64,000 nt of DNA. It comes from Lepisosteus oculatus. Lineage: Eukaryota > Chordata > Actinopteri > Semionotiformes > Lepisosteidae. Positions 13,904-26,540 of this stretch are shown here, piece by piece; positions within the stretch are counted from its first letter, which is position 1, and every line of letters starts with the position of its first letter. Both the position numbers and the translations under genes were made by a program. Location: positions 39,193,148-39,257,147 of the forward strand of contig NC_090706.1 of NCBI RefSeq assembly GCF_040954835.1, in the 5' to 3' direction. Under the pieces are notes generated by a model, which was given only the letters and a program-made list of their open reading frames with translations, ran no database searches and was not told the origin of the DNA.

Positions 13904-14850
13904 AAAAAAAACACAAAAGGGGTCAAGTTCCACGGTCAGTCATAAGGATGTCCTCCTCTTACTCTAGTGCATCATGGAGGATCTGCTGTCTTCTTCTGAC
14001 AGCAAAGCTAGACCACCACTGGACGCCTCTGCTTCCTGGTTTTTAAATGTCACATGACCAGTGATCTTTCACCAATTGGTTAGGTAACTGTAGACTGCAG
14101 GTTGTTCTCCACAGCTTTCTAGAGGAAGTGGTTCAGACATTCACCGCCCTCTTACAATAGAAATAATTTATATAGAGTGTTTATATACCCACCAAACACT
14201 GATCATGGCCCTAAATTGTCGTTCAACACCAACCAGCCTTTAACATGAAAAGATATCGCTAACAGATGTACTTGAGGAAACCAGACGTTTGTGAAACATT
14301 TACAATGTCTTCTAAATAACACCATGGCATTTTAAGTAGCTCCACACTAGCATTAATATCACTGCTGAGCACATCGCCATCTGTGGAATTAGTCAGTCCT
14401 GATGAACAACTGCACTTGGAAACAAGGACAACATGAGCTTCCCTTCACTCTGAAAACTTTACAGCCTCTCTAAGCTGCCTACCTCTGGGTCTGACATAAC
14501 TGAAAGTGACACAGGGGGGCTAATTTTGTGCTTTAGCCCTGATGCTTTCTTGCAGTGCAGGCAACCCAGCAGCTCACTTTGTGCCTCATGTAGACTGACA
14601 GATGTTTACTCTTCTCTTAGCCCAAAGCTGCCCAGCTGGATAGAGAAAACAGGCACTTCTAGCAGTTAAAAATGCAGCGAACGCTAAATCCTCCTGTCCC
14701 TGTTTCTGCAGAACCATTGAGTCAGCAGTGAGCAAATCCCTACTCACAACCAGAGCAAACACGGATGTTGAGAGTGTGCATCCTCAGGTTTGATGTTCTG
14801 AAGCATAAGCATGTAAGACTGAGACTTCTAATCTATGTTAAAGCACATTA
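13904..14850. other. No recognisable gene
   Basis: Follows the SINE-head hairpins at 13836-13903. No open frame or repeat family was recognised. Confidence 0.45.
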
Positions 14851-15114
14851 GGGCGATGCCGTGGCTCTGTGGCTAAGGATCTGCACCAGTTGCTGGTTCA
14901 CATCCTGTGGCTGGCAGAGAAATCCTACCCTGTTGGGCCCCTGAGCAAGGCCCTAAACCCCAACTACTCCAGGGGTGCTGTACAATGGTTGACTCTGTGC
15001 TCTGACCCCAAGCTTTGCTCCCTGTCTGTGTGTCTCATGGAGAGCAAGCTGGGGTATGTGAAAAGACAAACTCCTAATGCGAGAAATTATATGTGGCCAA
15101 TAAAGTGATCTTAT
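14851..15114 (+). repeat. tRNA-derived SINE, copy 1
   Basis: Begins with a tRNA-like A-box region (GTGGCTAAGGATCTGC). The B box is degraded. It continues through TGAGCAAGGCCCTAAACCCC and TGTGTGTCTCATGGAGAGCA, and ends GGCCAATAAAGTGATCTTA. It shares its whole length with 36467-36745. Confidence 0.75.
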
Positions 15115-18100
15115 ACTGTATATCACACATCCAGTGACCCTACTAACACATTAGAGCTCCCTTTAAAAAACAAGATCTATCTAAGCTTCTCAATCCTTTA
15201 TTCCCAGTGATGTCAATTTCCAGTCTCATTGTTTGCTGTCTGCTTCGTGTTCATTCACAATCTTATTAGTTCTCCATTTCATGGAGAAGATACTTGATGC
15301 GAAAAAGGAAAAATTATTATTAGACATCTTCTAATTTGCATGTCTGTTAAACAAGTGCCCAGTTGTTCATTTATCAGTTCAGCTCTTTATCACTTAATCA
15401 CTTAAATGCTCAGTCGAATCTATGAATTGACAATTAATTACCTACCATAACTGAAAATCAATTGGTAATCTACATTATTGTCGAAACTGACAACTTAAAA
15501 ATGATTTTAACATTTTTTTTTAGTTTAAGAAAGAGCTCCATTCCAGAAAAAAGACTGCACTATCAAGGTCCAGAATTTGTGAAGTCTTGGTCTACTAGAT
15601 TCAATGCCTATGGCCTAATACAATCTACTGCCAGTGTCCCAGATTGACATGGGGATTTTTTAGGGGTGTGTGCAATAGATTTGTGATAAGTATGACATTT
15701 CACTATAAAACACAACAAACGCAAAGTTTCTCCATCTTGAGAACACCTTCTCTTTGATTTTCATTCCAAATGAGCTCTCAGTTCCTTAGGCAGATTCCTT
15801 TAATTAAGCTCTTTGTTTTGATTATACCCTTTCAGTTTAAGCTATTGTCGGTTCATAACAAATTGGACATGCTTTAATCCTGTACCAAACACCCTGACCC
15901 CAGTTTAGTTTGCTAAAACATGCTGCTTTAATGAAGAGCTGTCTGAAGTTTAACTAAAGGCAACAGTTACAGAGCTCTAGTGAAAAAAGCAGGTTTTCTA
16001 CGTCTCTTAACCTTACCAGCTGAAAACAAAATACTTCCACTGGCCAAGTTTAGGGAGAAACTGGACTAATTCAGTCCTTCTCCACATGTCTTCACCTGGG
16101 GCTTCATTATCCTGGTCCTTTGGACTCATGTCCAAATGACATCTCAGTCCCATTCATTTGTTATTTTCAAATGCAGGTACCGCACAAACAAAAGAAAACA
16201 GTAATTATTAACGCAGTACACAAGGTTATATGGACACAGACCAGTTAAATAAAAATCCTCTGTAGGTATGTACTGTATGTTTGCAGTGAACAAAAGCAAT
16301 TAGGAAGTTACCCATGCTAAGAATTAAAAACACCAGTGCAATACAGTATAAGAGTTACTGAAGGATATACTGTACTGTAGCTCAGAGATCAAAGGTGCTG
16401 TCTAAACAGATGAGTCTTGGCTTTTATACACTGAGCTAATGAATTTACTCAGGCCTTACTGTTTTTCATTTTGGGATGTAGGACTTTATATTTCAAGGAT
16501 TATAGGTAACTTGGCATTTCTAGGTAACCTGAAATCTTCTGCAGTTTAACAGCTGAAAACTATTTAAAATGTCTAATTATGTCATTTTTAGGTCAAACAA
16601 GAGTTTAATGAAGTAACAGGGAGCTCCACTTAAAGACACAGACATTATGTGGATTGGGAAAACCTGACTGGCAGCAGAGGGCGTGACATCTGCCAGCCAC
16701 AGCCGCAGATCCTGAGCCACAGCGCGCATAAGGAAAGGGAATTATTAAATCCCAGGAAAATTTTGTGGATTTTTGTATTTGAAACCCAAGTGAGTCATTA
16801 ATTTAAACATTTTCAAATTTCATCCTTTTGATCTACACTATGTCTCTTCCGGGTTGTGTTCCCACTGATATCACAGCTGATTAATCGATCCTTTTAATTG
16901 AACTAATTATTTTCTAAATCAGTTATTCAACATTTATGTTTCTGGAAAGTTACACATGGCTGGCTAACTACAGAAATTATATGAAAACTAATTATTGGAG
17001 CTGAAACTGATTTAAAAGTTCTCTTTATACTTTTTTATCGTTTTTGTCCGTTCAGAAACTGGGAGGTCTGCTACAAATTAAACAAGAGGAGAGTATCATA
17101 TTCTGCGATGGAAATAGATTTTAAATACTTAATTCTTCTTGTATAAGTAGATTACTGGCCACTGTGAAAAATATCACCGGATACGTCAAACTATTTTTAA
17201 GGAAAATTATTTTTCTGACGCTGGAATTTGAAGTCGAACGGCCACGATAGAGTATTTTCCACATTCACTTACAAGACGTCTGAAAATATTATGCAATTGG
17301 CGTTTCTATTAAATTGTTGATGGGTGCGCAAGTCCTATCTGGCCCGTTTTACAAATGGACTGCGCCGTTATTAATTAGCCCCTGAGCTCCGAGATGTTGA
17401 AATTCGTACATTCCGGTGTCTCATTTCACACGATGTATTCGTGTACCTCACACGCTGCTCCCATACTGACGTTCGTTTCCCGGAAAACTAAGTCCAGAGC
17501 ACATTATTATTAACATCATCATCATCATAATAATAATATTCTAAACAACTCTTATTCTAATGTTCAAATATCAGTTTGCCTTGCAGTGTACAGAATGGTC
17601 ACCTTACCCTGGCCGGAACGGATGACAGTGAAACACGGAGAGCTCAGCCGCTCATAGAAGTGCAGGCAATTTTTGTGTTTAGTGTGACCGTCAAACTTGT
17701 GTTTTTCTTGGAAGGTCTCACTTGGAAAAACGTGTGAGACATGATTTTTTTTAGAGCGGGGCCTCTCCGGTACTGTATGTACATCAAACGTGCAGCACGA
17801 CATTTTGATTGAGTTTTTGGCATCGGTGAACCCACCTAAAATTCTGCAGCACACCTTTTATAAATGTTTGTTGGCAGGAGAGTAATCTGAACAGTCAAGT
17901 ACAGTGTTGCTCCGTGTCCCTGCCAGCGCAGATAAGCAAGGAACGCTGCAGTGCCTTCTGCTACGTCTTTGGTCATGAATTTCACGAGTTAAGAGTCGAA
18001 AATCTCGCTTTTAAAAACAGCTAACCCTTTGGCACGTCTGTAATTTCATCAACCGATGTCCAAACACAACTCTAATGACTTTATTTGAATCAATTGTTAA

Positions 18101-18416
18101 CTTAATTGGTCTAAATGACCGATTAAGTTGAATTAATATGACTGTTTTCAGGTCCTTTCTCTTGATCAAGTCTAAATTACCTCTAAAACCGGGTGCCCTG
18201 CAGGACCAGAAGCGAATACACAATATACGGAATATTATAGCTTGTGTCAGCTCAGTGCAGCACGTCTAACACCATGTGGCAGGCAAAGTAGTTCCTATTA
18301 AAAGTCATGAGCCTATCATTTCTTCTATTTACTGCACTGCAGACTGGTGATCAAGATAAATTATATCTGATGAATATATTTCAAGATGATGGATTATGGA
18401 CCATGTTTTCTTCTTT
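15115..18416. other. Non-coding stretch with possible conserved elements
   Basis: No exon recognised. Two parts look less neutral than their surroundings: 16850-16920, with clustered homeodomain-type TTAAT/TAATTA words, and 17290-17480, which is richer in CpG and contains TATTAATTAGCCCCTGAGCT. They resemble vertebrate conserved non-coding elements, but conservation cannot be judged here. Confidence 0.3.
17505..17540. repeat. ATT/ATC/ATA trinucleotide tract
   Basis: ATTATTATTAACATCATCAT, then CATCATAATAATAAT: mixed trinucleotide repeats next to a CpG-richer segment. Confidence 0.7.
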
Positions 18417-18530
18417 GCCATCCATCCATTTTCTAACCTCTTTATCCAATTCAGGGTCACAGGGGAGCTGGACCCTATCCCAGCAAGCATTGGGCACAGG
18501 ACGGGATACCAGTACACTGCAGGGATATTT
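18417..18530 (-). repeat. 5'-truncated V-like SINE tail, minus strand
   Basis: CATCCATCCATTTTCTAACC, then TTATCCAATTCAGGGTCACA and the AGCTGGACCCTATCCCAGCA segment. This is the reverse complement of a SINE 3' end with an ATGG repeat tail that is very common in fish genomes. Confidence 0.6.
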
Positions 18531-19261
18531 CTTCTTTTCATCCTTCAAGACAAATATCATATATAACCGGCCTTTTTTCCCCTGCGAATTTAAAAATGAT
18601 AGCCTAGGAGTTTTTTTCCCTTTCTCTGTTTCTCAAGGTTAAAATCTGCCTACATCTTAGACACTGCATGTGATGTACATGGCCTAGCTGTGACTAGGGG
18701 TTTTCTGCATGAAAGCTGAATGAATAGGCAGAGGAAAGGTGGGACAGGTTGCAGCTGGAAAGTAAAAGGAAGACCAGGGGTTCTGTGCCGAGACACCAGA
18801 TGTCTGGACACAAGACATCCTTTGAAGACAGGAGAAATGCATTATTCCCTCATTGGAACTTGCTTCTTTCATCTGGTCTTTTGTGTGGCCTATTCCATGA
18901 CATCTTAAATAACCCAGACTTTTATGTTTTCTAGGTTCCTTTCAATTTTCTCTAAAACTGTTTATTGTTGTTAGAGCTGATTGGTAAATATGGGGGGATT
19001 TTGGTCTAAACTAAATGCCACAGGAATGTATAATGGGGAACAGGGCTTTTACAGCGAAAGCAAGGGTCTTACACGAAGGAACGTGTCTTAGTTACTGAAA
19101 AGGGTTCAGAAGGTTCTCCGGATGTCTACTCCCAGACAACAGCAACTCCTGGAGAGACACAGATGTGAAGGCCTTCATCTCAGAAACTCCTCAGCCTGTA
19201 CTGTACAGTAAATGACTGGAGAAAAGCCAGTACAGAAGCCAGTGTTGAGTGGTCCATTTCA

Positions 19262-19445
19262 GGGCTGTCCACTCCTGGTCCCGCAGAGCCAGCGTGTCTG
19301 CAGGTGTTCATTGTAACTCGGCTCTTAATGAGCTAATTTAGCAGGTTACTGTCCAACTCCCAGCTCTTCAGGTGCTCCTGTTTTAAAGACCGCTAGAAAG
19401 CCTGTAGAGACAGTGCCCGCTCCAGGGCTAGGGCTACTCCAGGAG
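19262..19445 (+). repeat. Short dispersed element (MITE-like), copy 1
   Basis: GGGCTGTCCACTCCTGGTCC, then GCAGAGCCAGCGTGTCTGCA and TCTTAATGAGCTAATTTAGC, ending CCAGGGCTAGGGCTACTCC. The ends are roughly inverted. It resembles a common short fish element with a 'ctggtcctggagagccrsagtgtctgcaggt' core. Class uncertain, perhaps hAT-like. Confidence 0.45.
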
Positions 19446-20508
19446 GACACCCAGCAGGTAAAGGGGACAGATGGACAAAACCTGCTGCTTTTTTCAGTCC
19501 TCATGTGGGCAGCAGTAGGACTTAATCGTCCTGGTGGCAGCGAAGGCGAAACAGACCACAGCTCCACCAGCTCTTTTTTCTGTTTCTGCGTGACAGGAAA
19601 TTCCAAGAGTGGTAAGGTGCTTGGAGGGGGGGACTGGTAATAATAATTATTATTATTTGGAAAAGAAAGCCTGCAAATCTTAGTCTTGCAGCCGAACAAA
19701 ACAAACCCACTGTGCCAAGGTAATAGCAGCAGCATTCAGAAGGCCACATTTTACAGTATACGCATACATTCACAAAACAGGCCATTTTAAATCTAAGCAT
19801 TCATCTTTCTTTAGAGAGACCCTTTCCTTGCAAAGCTATATACAGTATCTATATATAAACCCCTTTGCTACATTGTACTTACCTCCAATGACCAATTTTG
19901 TGCTTCATACAACAGGCTGCTTTGCTCAGCATTTCGTGCTTTAAAAACTGCCCAGCGATGAAGACATAAAAGCTCTGACACAAAACAGGTAATTTCCTCC
20001 AAAAGCCATCAGCTGCCCTCCACCTGATATTAAGTGTCAAGGTGTCGGAGAGGAAATTAGTTTTTAATGGAGAAGATTGGACTGCTCTTACAGGTTGTAT
20101 GAGTTAAAAAAATAACATTGAAGGAAAAGAATGAATATGCTCAGCACAGAAGAACTAAATGGCTGGTGATGTATTTCTTTTGACTAATAAGAGTGAAGTA
20201 GAATTCGGAGAATCTTTTCATTCTGGCGTCTTCGTTGGTTTTATGTGTTTTGTTAATTAGAGGGATAAGTGAGGTCGTTGCTGCTGTCTACAAAGGGGCA
20301 AAGGAAGGACTGAGGACCTTGTGTCCTGTTTAAGAAAGGGAAAACTGTGTGATGGAAACAGAGAGGCCCGGTCCTTCTGTGTGTGTTTCCTGTTGCTAAA
20401 ATAAGCAGACGTTTCTGGTTGTCCGAGTGCTATGACTTCTTACCTGAAAAACAAAGCCAAATATTTCACATCAGCTCATGATATAGAGGGCTCTGTCAAG
20501 TGGCACAA

Positions 20509-20523
20509 CCAGTAGGGGGCGCT
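20509..20523 (+). promoter_or_regulatory. CTCF-like motif
   Basis: CCAGTAGGGGGCGCT fits the CTCF core consensus CCASNAGRKGGCRS at every position. Binding is inferred from the motif only. Confidence 0.4.
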
Positions 20524-20571
20524 CAGCAGGAGTGGAGGCTTGAACCTGACACCGTGCAAAGGCTTTACAAA

Positions 20572-20790
20572 CATCGTAAGAACGTAAGAAAGGCTACAGG
20601 CAAGAGGAGGCCACTCTGCCCATCGAGCCTGTTGGGTAGTTTGCGGCAAGTCGATCCAAAGATCTCATCCGGCTGTTTCTGGAAAGAAACCGGGGTATCA
20701 GCTTCAACTACATGGCTGGGCAGCTTATTCCAGACTCCCCCACTTCATGGGTGAATAAGTGCTCCTTGTTCTTGGATTTTAAGTTCACTT
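20572..20790 (+). repeat. Dispersed repeat ('aagaacgtaagaaagg' family), copy 1
   Basis: Starts CGTAAGAACGTAAGAAAGGC, then GAGGAGGCCACTCTGCCCAT, then a GGGTATCAGCTTCAAC segment and CAGCTTATTCCAGACTCCC. A widespread fish repeat of uncertain class. It shares its plan with 48318-48545. Confidence 0.5.
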
Positions 20791-23700
20791 CCATGCCGTT
20801 TCCAAGTACAGTACACGCTCTGGTTCATAGTGCACTGCTCAGCGTTCGCTTTGTTGTGCCTGAGAGGTTTTTGCTGGACTTTTGGACTCGTTCGCCTTCC
20901 CTGGATTCGGTTTCAGTGTGCTGGGAGATAAGACAGCAGGGTCGAACCCCTGGCCGCGGGGCAACCAGACACACTACACAGGCTCCCTGCTGCAGCCCAC
21001 ACGCTGCTGGTTCACATCAGCCTGTTTGAGTCGTTGATTGTGGCCGGGATCTCCGGTTCGCTAGCACAGAATTGGCCAAGTGCCGCCGGGGCTGGGCAAG
21101 CTCGCGTTGGCCAGTGTTTCACCAGCTGGGCACGCCTGGTCTTGCCATTCCTGGGACCGTATTGGAAGCCGCGAGCTGGCAGCGATGGAGGCCCAGTTTC
21201 CTGTTAAGCACCGAGGAGCTTGTCATGTGCTGCAGGCCAAAAGACTCCCACAGCCGGGTGTGTTCGCAGGTCTGCGTTGTGTCCAGGTCACAGAAGGGCT
21301 GCAAGCCAAGTTCAGTTTAACCGTTGATATAGTTAACTACAGTATATGTGATATCGTTTCAAAATATATCGCTTAAAAATGGACGATGCTAAGCTGAAAC
21401 GATATAATGAAATACAGACCCACATTTGGCTTCCGGGCAATACTTTTTAAGAGACCGTTACATAACAGTTAAAATAGCATTTTTGTTTATAATAGTGTAC
21501 AGTATCTACCCTAAGGAAGAGAAATATAAATAAACACATCTGGTAAAAAGACTCAAACTTTAAAGACTATCCAGGCATTTTCACACAGCACAAAAGCGTA
21601 CTCCACACAGTAAACAAATAATTGCACAATCTTTCTCGTGATGCCAGGGCAATGATCTTGACTCTAAAACTCTGGAGAGAGATTACTTTGAGCAACCAGA
21701 TTCCCTCACACAATCCCCACATATATTGGCTTTAGATATTTATAGACATGGAGACGGGCAAGATGAATGGAAACTAATTTCCCTTTCCTTAGAAAGAGCT
21801 CAAACATGCCTAACCCTGTCAAGCACAAATAGGATGAATAAGCAGCAGAAAATAGTAATTAAATCTTTTGATATCAGTAATCTAGTTCACCATAACACAC
21901 ACCATAATCTGCAGACCACATGCTCTAATAATTTTTAAGACTATACGGCTCACAAAGTATTTCTATTGTTTTTATTGAAGAGCTGTCCCATAATGCTCCT
22001 CTGTCTGTAGGTGTTAGAAAATCTGAAATTGAATTAAGATTCAATTTCAGACTTTGTAACTTGAAAAGCACAAAGAGTGTCTAACAGTACCCAACAATAC
22101 AGTCCTTTCTGAAACAGAGGGAAAAAATTCAGTTTAAAGTGCCAAAAAATAGTTGTGAAAAAGTACTGTACAAATGTTTCAGTGACACAATGACTGTCGT
22201 CAGTGCGAAGCTAAACAAACACCCAGAAATGGAACTTTGCCTGAAGGAGTAATACATATGAAAATTCTTCAGGAAGGAAACTTGATGTTAATGGCCGTTG
22301 TGAAGAGTCTTCTGCTGCACTTGACAAGTATCATCATGAAATTTAAACATGATGGTACAGTATGCGCAGATACATATATTGTGATCCTGTGGACACTGGT
22401 AGATGTATCTTCTTAAATATGAATATATATTTTTAACACTCCTTAATAATTCAACAACTTTAATATGACTATAAAATATATGTATATATGTACATATGTA
22501 TCTTATATATACATCATGTACAAACCTTTAAGATATCCTGTAAATCACTTCCAAAGATAACCTATAAACTCCCCCTGTAATAAATGAAGGTAGTACATTT
22601 ACTATAATGCTATGCCGTAAGCAATTTACTAATCACAAGAAAAGCACCTTTGACAAGCCTTAGACTATTTTTTATTGTGCCTCTAAAAACGACCATTTCA
22701 CAGAAACAACAATAGTTATTACCAGCAGGTGGCCATTGCAACACATCTGTGATGTCGGGGCTGTCTCCCGAGATCAGGCCTGCAAATCACAGGGGATGTC
22801 GAACCATTGCGGTAAGGCAGAAAACTTTGTCTGGGAACAATCTTTTTTAAAGATTGCTGTTGTTTTTCTTTTTGTAAGGAAAAAAGCCTCTCTCTACCTC
22901 ATGCTAGTGCCCGTGACAAAGAATGGAAAAAAGGGAAGCCTGATGATGAAGATGAAGGAAGAACTGTGAAAGACTCTTTTCTTTTTAAACATAATCTATG
23001 CACCAGCAGTGAATCAATATCACCGTATGTATTTGTACCTTATAGATTTTCCAGACATCAAACAGACTAGAGTGATTATCCCTTGACTTTACACAGCCTG
23101 TGACTGAGCAGTAACACCCCGCACCTGCTGAGACCATTGAATTTTCCTGAGCTATGGGAAGCGCTGGTGTTTCAAGACTAAGAGGGAAGGCCAGCAGAAT
23201 CTGACAGTTTGTGAATTGCAGGCGGATTGCAACATGTGGATTTCCTAACGCATTATGCTGCTTGTGCAGGGGGAGGTTCATGTTTCATTTTTTTAAAGCC
23301 TTAATCTTCGGGAATGTTTCTAAGTTTGGTTCAAGATCCTTTTTCTTGGCATGAGTGTGGAGCAAGTGTCTAGGACACCAGACCAGAGGATTGTGGGTCT
23401 CCTCTTCTGGGTGGGCACAGATGATGAACTCTTTAGACAGGTACTGCGCTTTAATGCTCCACTGCTCGCCCTACTGTTCCCCAGGGTTCGATGGTCTGAA
23501 TTAGGATATAGCATTAGCTTGTTGGGGTAATGATTCACTATGGGATGCTGCACAACTGGCAGTATATCACGGCTGGAATTCCTCTGCAGAACTGCAATGA
23601 CAGGAGAGAGACACCCAATGCCCGGCTGCTAGAGAGGGCTGTGTCTGCAGACAGTATGTATTACTTTATGGTATGGTGCTGCAAGGGCTTCAATATCAGA

Positions 23701-26289
23701 GCTTTAAACCGCACCGCCTCTGCAACGGCAGATTCAAAATGTCAACAAACAAGAAACCCATGGAAAACCGTTGCTGGAGTGAGGAATGATCTTATTTCTC
23801 TCTTAATGCCAGCAAACAATCACACATGCCCTGACAGAAATGCAGGACACATGCCATTCTAGTAATAAATACAGGGCAAACAAAGCCATAGCAGTGCCTG
23901 TGGGGTTTGATTTACTCCATTAATGCTGCTCACAACAATCCCTAAGCAGGCAACTGTGCTACGGGTTTTACAATAATCTCCACGGGGCTCTTACTTTCCA
24001 ACAAAACACAAATGAAGAGCTTGTCGGCTAGTGCCTGCAGCCCCTTCACGTCTTCTGTGCTTTCGAAACATAAGTAGGGTTGATGTTAATGAGCTTTGAA
24101 GTTTTCTGGAATTAAAATAGAACCACTACATTTCCCACTACATATTTTATAAGCTGCAAGACACAGCACGCTCACCACAGTGACCTGAACACGAAGCCTG
24201 TGATGACTCTGCTGAAGCATAATGGCTGTTTAATGGCACCATGCTGTTAAGTGCGGGCAGTGGTGTATATAAACACAACTGCCTGCACTAAGATAAATAT
24301 CATCCCCTTTATAATGTCTTACTTCTTTGTAGGTAGTTAGACAACCACTGAAGCAGAAAATAGCACGCCAAGTGCATGCAGTGTCAGATGAACACAGACA
24401 CTTAACACTGTGGCAGAACCGTTTACTTTCTGTGAACGTTGAGCGAACGTTCACTCAGGCAGGAACGTCAAGAGCTTGTAACCTCCAGGACCGGTTAACT
24501 CCTAAATTCTGAGGCACAACCATGCTCAAAGAGGGGCTGCAATGTGTTGTCTATGTGCACCATGCAGAGCCTGACACAGATGCTCATGCACAAGGCTGAT
24601 ATGTGTCACACAGCTCTGCAGGTGAACGTTTCTACAATTCTCTGCATGTGCTTGGGGGGGAGGGTTGCCTATCTGACATAGAAACGATCGTCTGCTGCTT
24701 TAGTCCCTGTTTAGATTACCACTAGATTTAGATAGGTTACTAGTAAATAAAAAGAATAGCTTGCACAGTGGTTTTTATCACTTCCTACTGTAAGTAGGAA
24801 GGGATTCAACTCATCCTCCTTTGAAGTTTTGCTCTTCTAGATAACACATGCAACTCACTAACAACCAAATTAGGTGGAGAAGAAGGGAATTTCTTAGCAG
24901 ATTTAGTTAAGGCAAGACTAAGACAGGGTCCCATGGGATCTGTAATGACCACAAACTGTCAGAAACTTGGTTCAGCATTCAATGTGAAAGAGCACTTCTA
25001 GCACAAGTTCTGCCGCTAGGGTGCTTGGGGTACCATTAAGAATCTGTTGTAAACGGCCTGGCGCCACCTACTGGCACACCATTGAGAAACAATTCTCAAA
25101 AACTTTTACCAGAGCACTTTGGTATTTCGTGTACTAGGGCAGCAAGCTTAGGTGTTGTGCCATGCTTTGAATCACTGCAGCACAGGCCTTTGGGCTGCGC
25201 AGAGAGGCCACCATATCTGAACATGAGAATTTTCTGGTGGTACCCCCAGCACTACTGCATGCATTATACATGGTTACCATCTGCACAACAGTCCGCATCA
25301 GTTTCTCCAGACAGCTGTGCTTACGCCTGCTCCATTTCACGTTTTGGCACTTAGGCATTATTCCCAAGTCAAAGCCGATGAACATCTTATGGTAGGACTC
25401 TGTGAATCACAACACTTTTCTACACTCATGGTGCAAGATCCAGCCTTGGACAAAGACTTCTGTATCCTGCTAGCACGTGCCTCTGTTAATGTCTGCTCAG
25501 AGCCTTGTTGCTGCGCTGCTACCTTGGCACCCAGGCAGGCTCTGGAAGTCCACCTCCTCACATTTCTCTTTTCCCACAGAAGCCTCTTTTGAGTAGCTGT
25601 GTTCTGCTGGAATGCTGTCAGCTGATTAGCTGGTTAGAAGTTCAAGCAATATTCAGATAACATGAAGTGTCCTTTGATCTATCTAAACATGGTCACAGCT
25701 CTGGGTAATTAAGTAATATGTAAAGCTCAGTGATTAATTGCAATATCAAGACAACATGCATGTACTGTACTATACCAAGAACCTCAAAAGAACTGTTACA
25801 CAAGTACGTTTCCAGTGACAAATCTTAATGCTGCTTAATAAGACATCATTAAAAGTCCCACACTGAGATGCAGGAGCTACTACAGATCCTTCTGAAAAGT
25901 GCTTCAACATGCAGAGTGTGACATTTCCAGTGTGAGGCTCACAGTAATACGGAGCTAAACCCGTCAAAAAAACTTGCATTGCGAACATGAAACACCTGCT
26001 TGCTTCCACAAGCTATCAGCCTTTGATCTTCCGATGAATAACACCCTTAGCAAACCCGAGTTTCAAAGCAAGCTCTACTGTTTTTTCACTTTCATTTCAA
26101 AAGATGCTTTGGTGCATCTGAAGATGACTTTTCATAATTTTACAACATCAATACCCTGATTAACACATCATCATCATCATCAAATGTTAAAAAAGACTAT
26201 GCTGTGTTGGTCTTTTCACTTTTGACAAGTAGTAAACATGTGAAAAACTGAAAATTCATCCAGCCATCTGGAAAAGCCACTAATTCGGA
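20791..26289. other. No recognisable gene; repeat-like GC-richer start
   Basis: 20800-21320 is GC-rich and reads like further unclassified repeat sequence. The remainder is AT-rich with TATA/ATGTATAT tracts near 22440-22520. Open frames are short and without family features. Confidence 0.45.
25061..25075 (-). promoter_or_regulatory. CTCF-like motif
   Basis: The minus strand reads CCAGTAGGTGGCGCC, a full consensus match. It is oriented opposite to the motif at 20509. Confidence 0.4.
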
Positions 26290-26540
26290 GTTGGCATCAT
26301 GGTGGCCTGGGTTTTGAGCTCGATTCTGGACCAGGCAGGTTCCGTCTTGTTCACAAGTCTTACATCCTATCTTCCAAACACACGCTGGCTGGGTTATCTA
26401 TCTCTAAATAGTACCCTTGTGTGTTCTGCCTGTCCTGGGTACAGCCCTGCCCTGGTCTTCCAGGGTAGGCTTTGGATGCGTGTGACCCCTACCTTGGGCA
26501 CAGACAGCTTTCCAACAGGATAATAGAAATTCCAGGCAGA
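26290..26540 (+). repeat. Degenerate tRNA-type (V-like) SINE, plus copy
   Basis: Resembles the common fish SINE that runs from a tRNA-like head (GCATCATGGTGGCCTGGGTT) through a CAGGTTCCGTCTTGTTCACA segment to a TGTGTGTTCTGCCTGTCCTG segment. The copy is heavily mutated. Confidence 0.45.

Noticed and set aside
17564..17854. Minus-strand 96-codon frame with a GTAAGG donor-like site in a CpG-richer patch
   Set aside because: The sequence resembles no protein family, and a lone donor without a matching acceptor does not support an exon. Kept only as part of a possible regulatory region.
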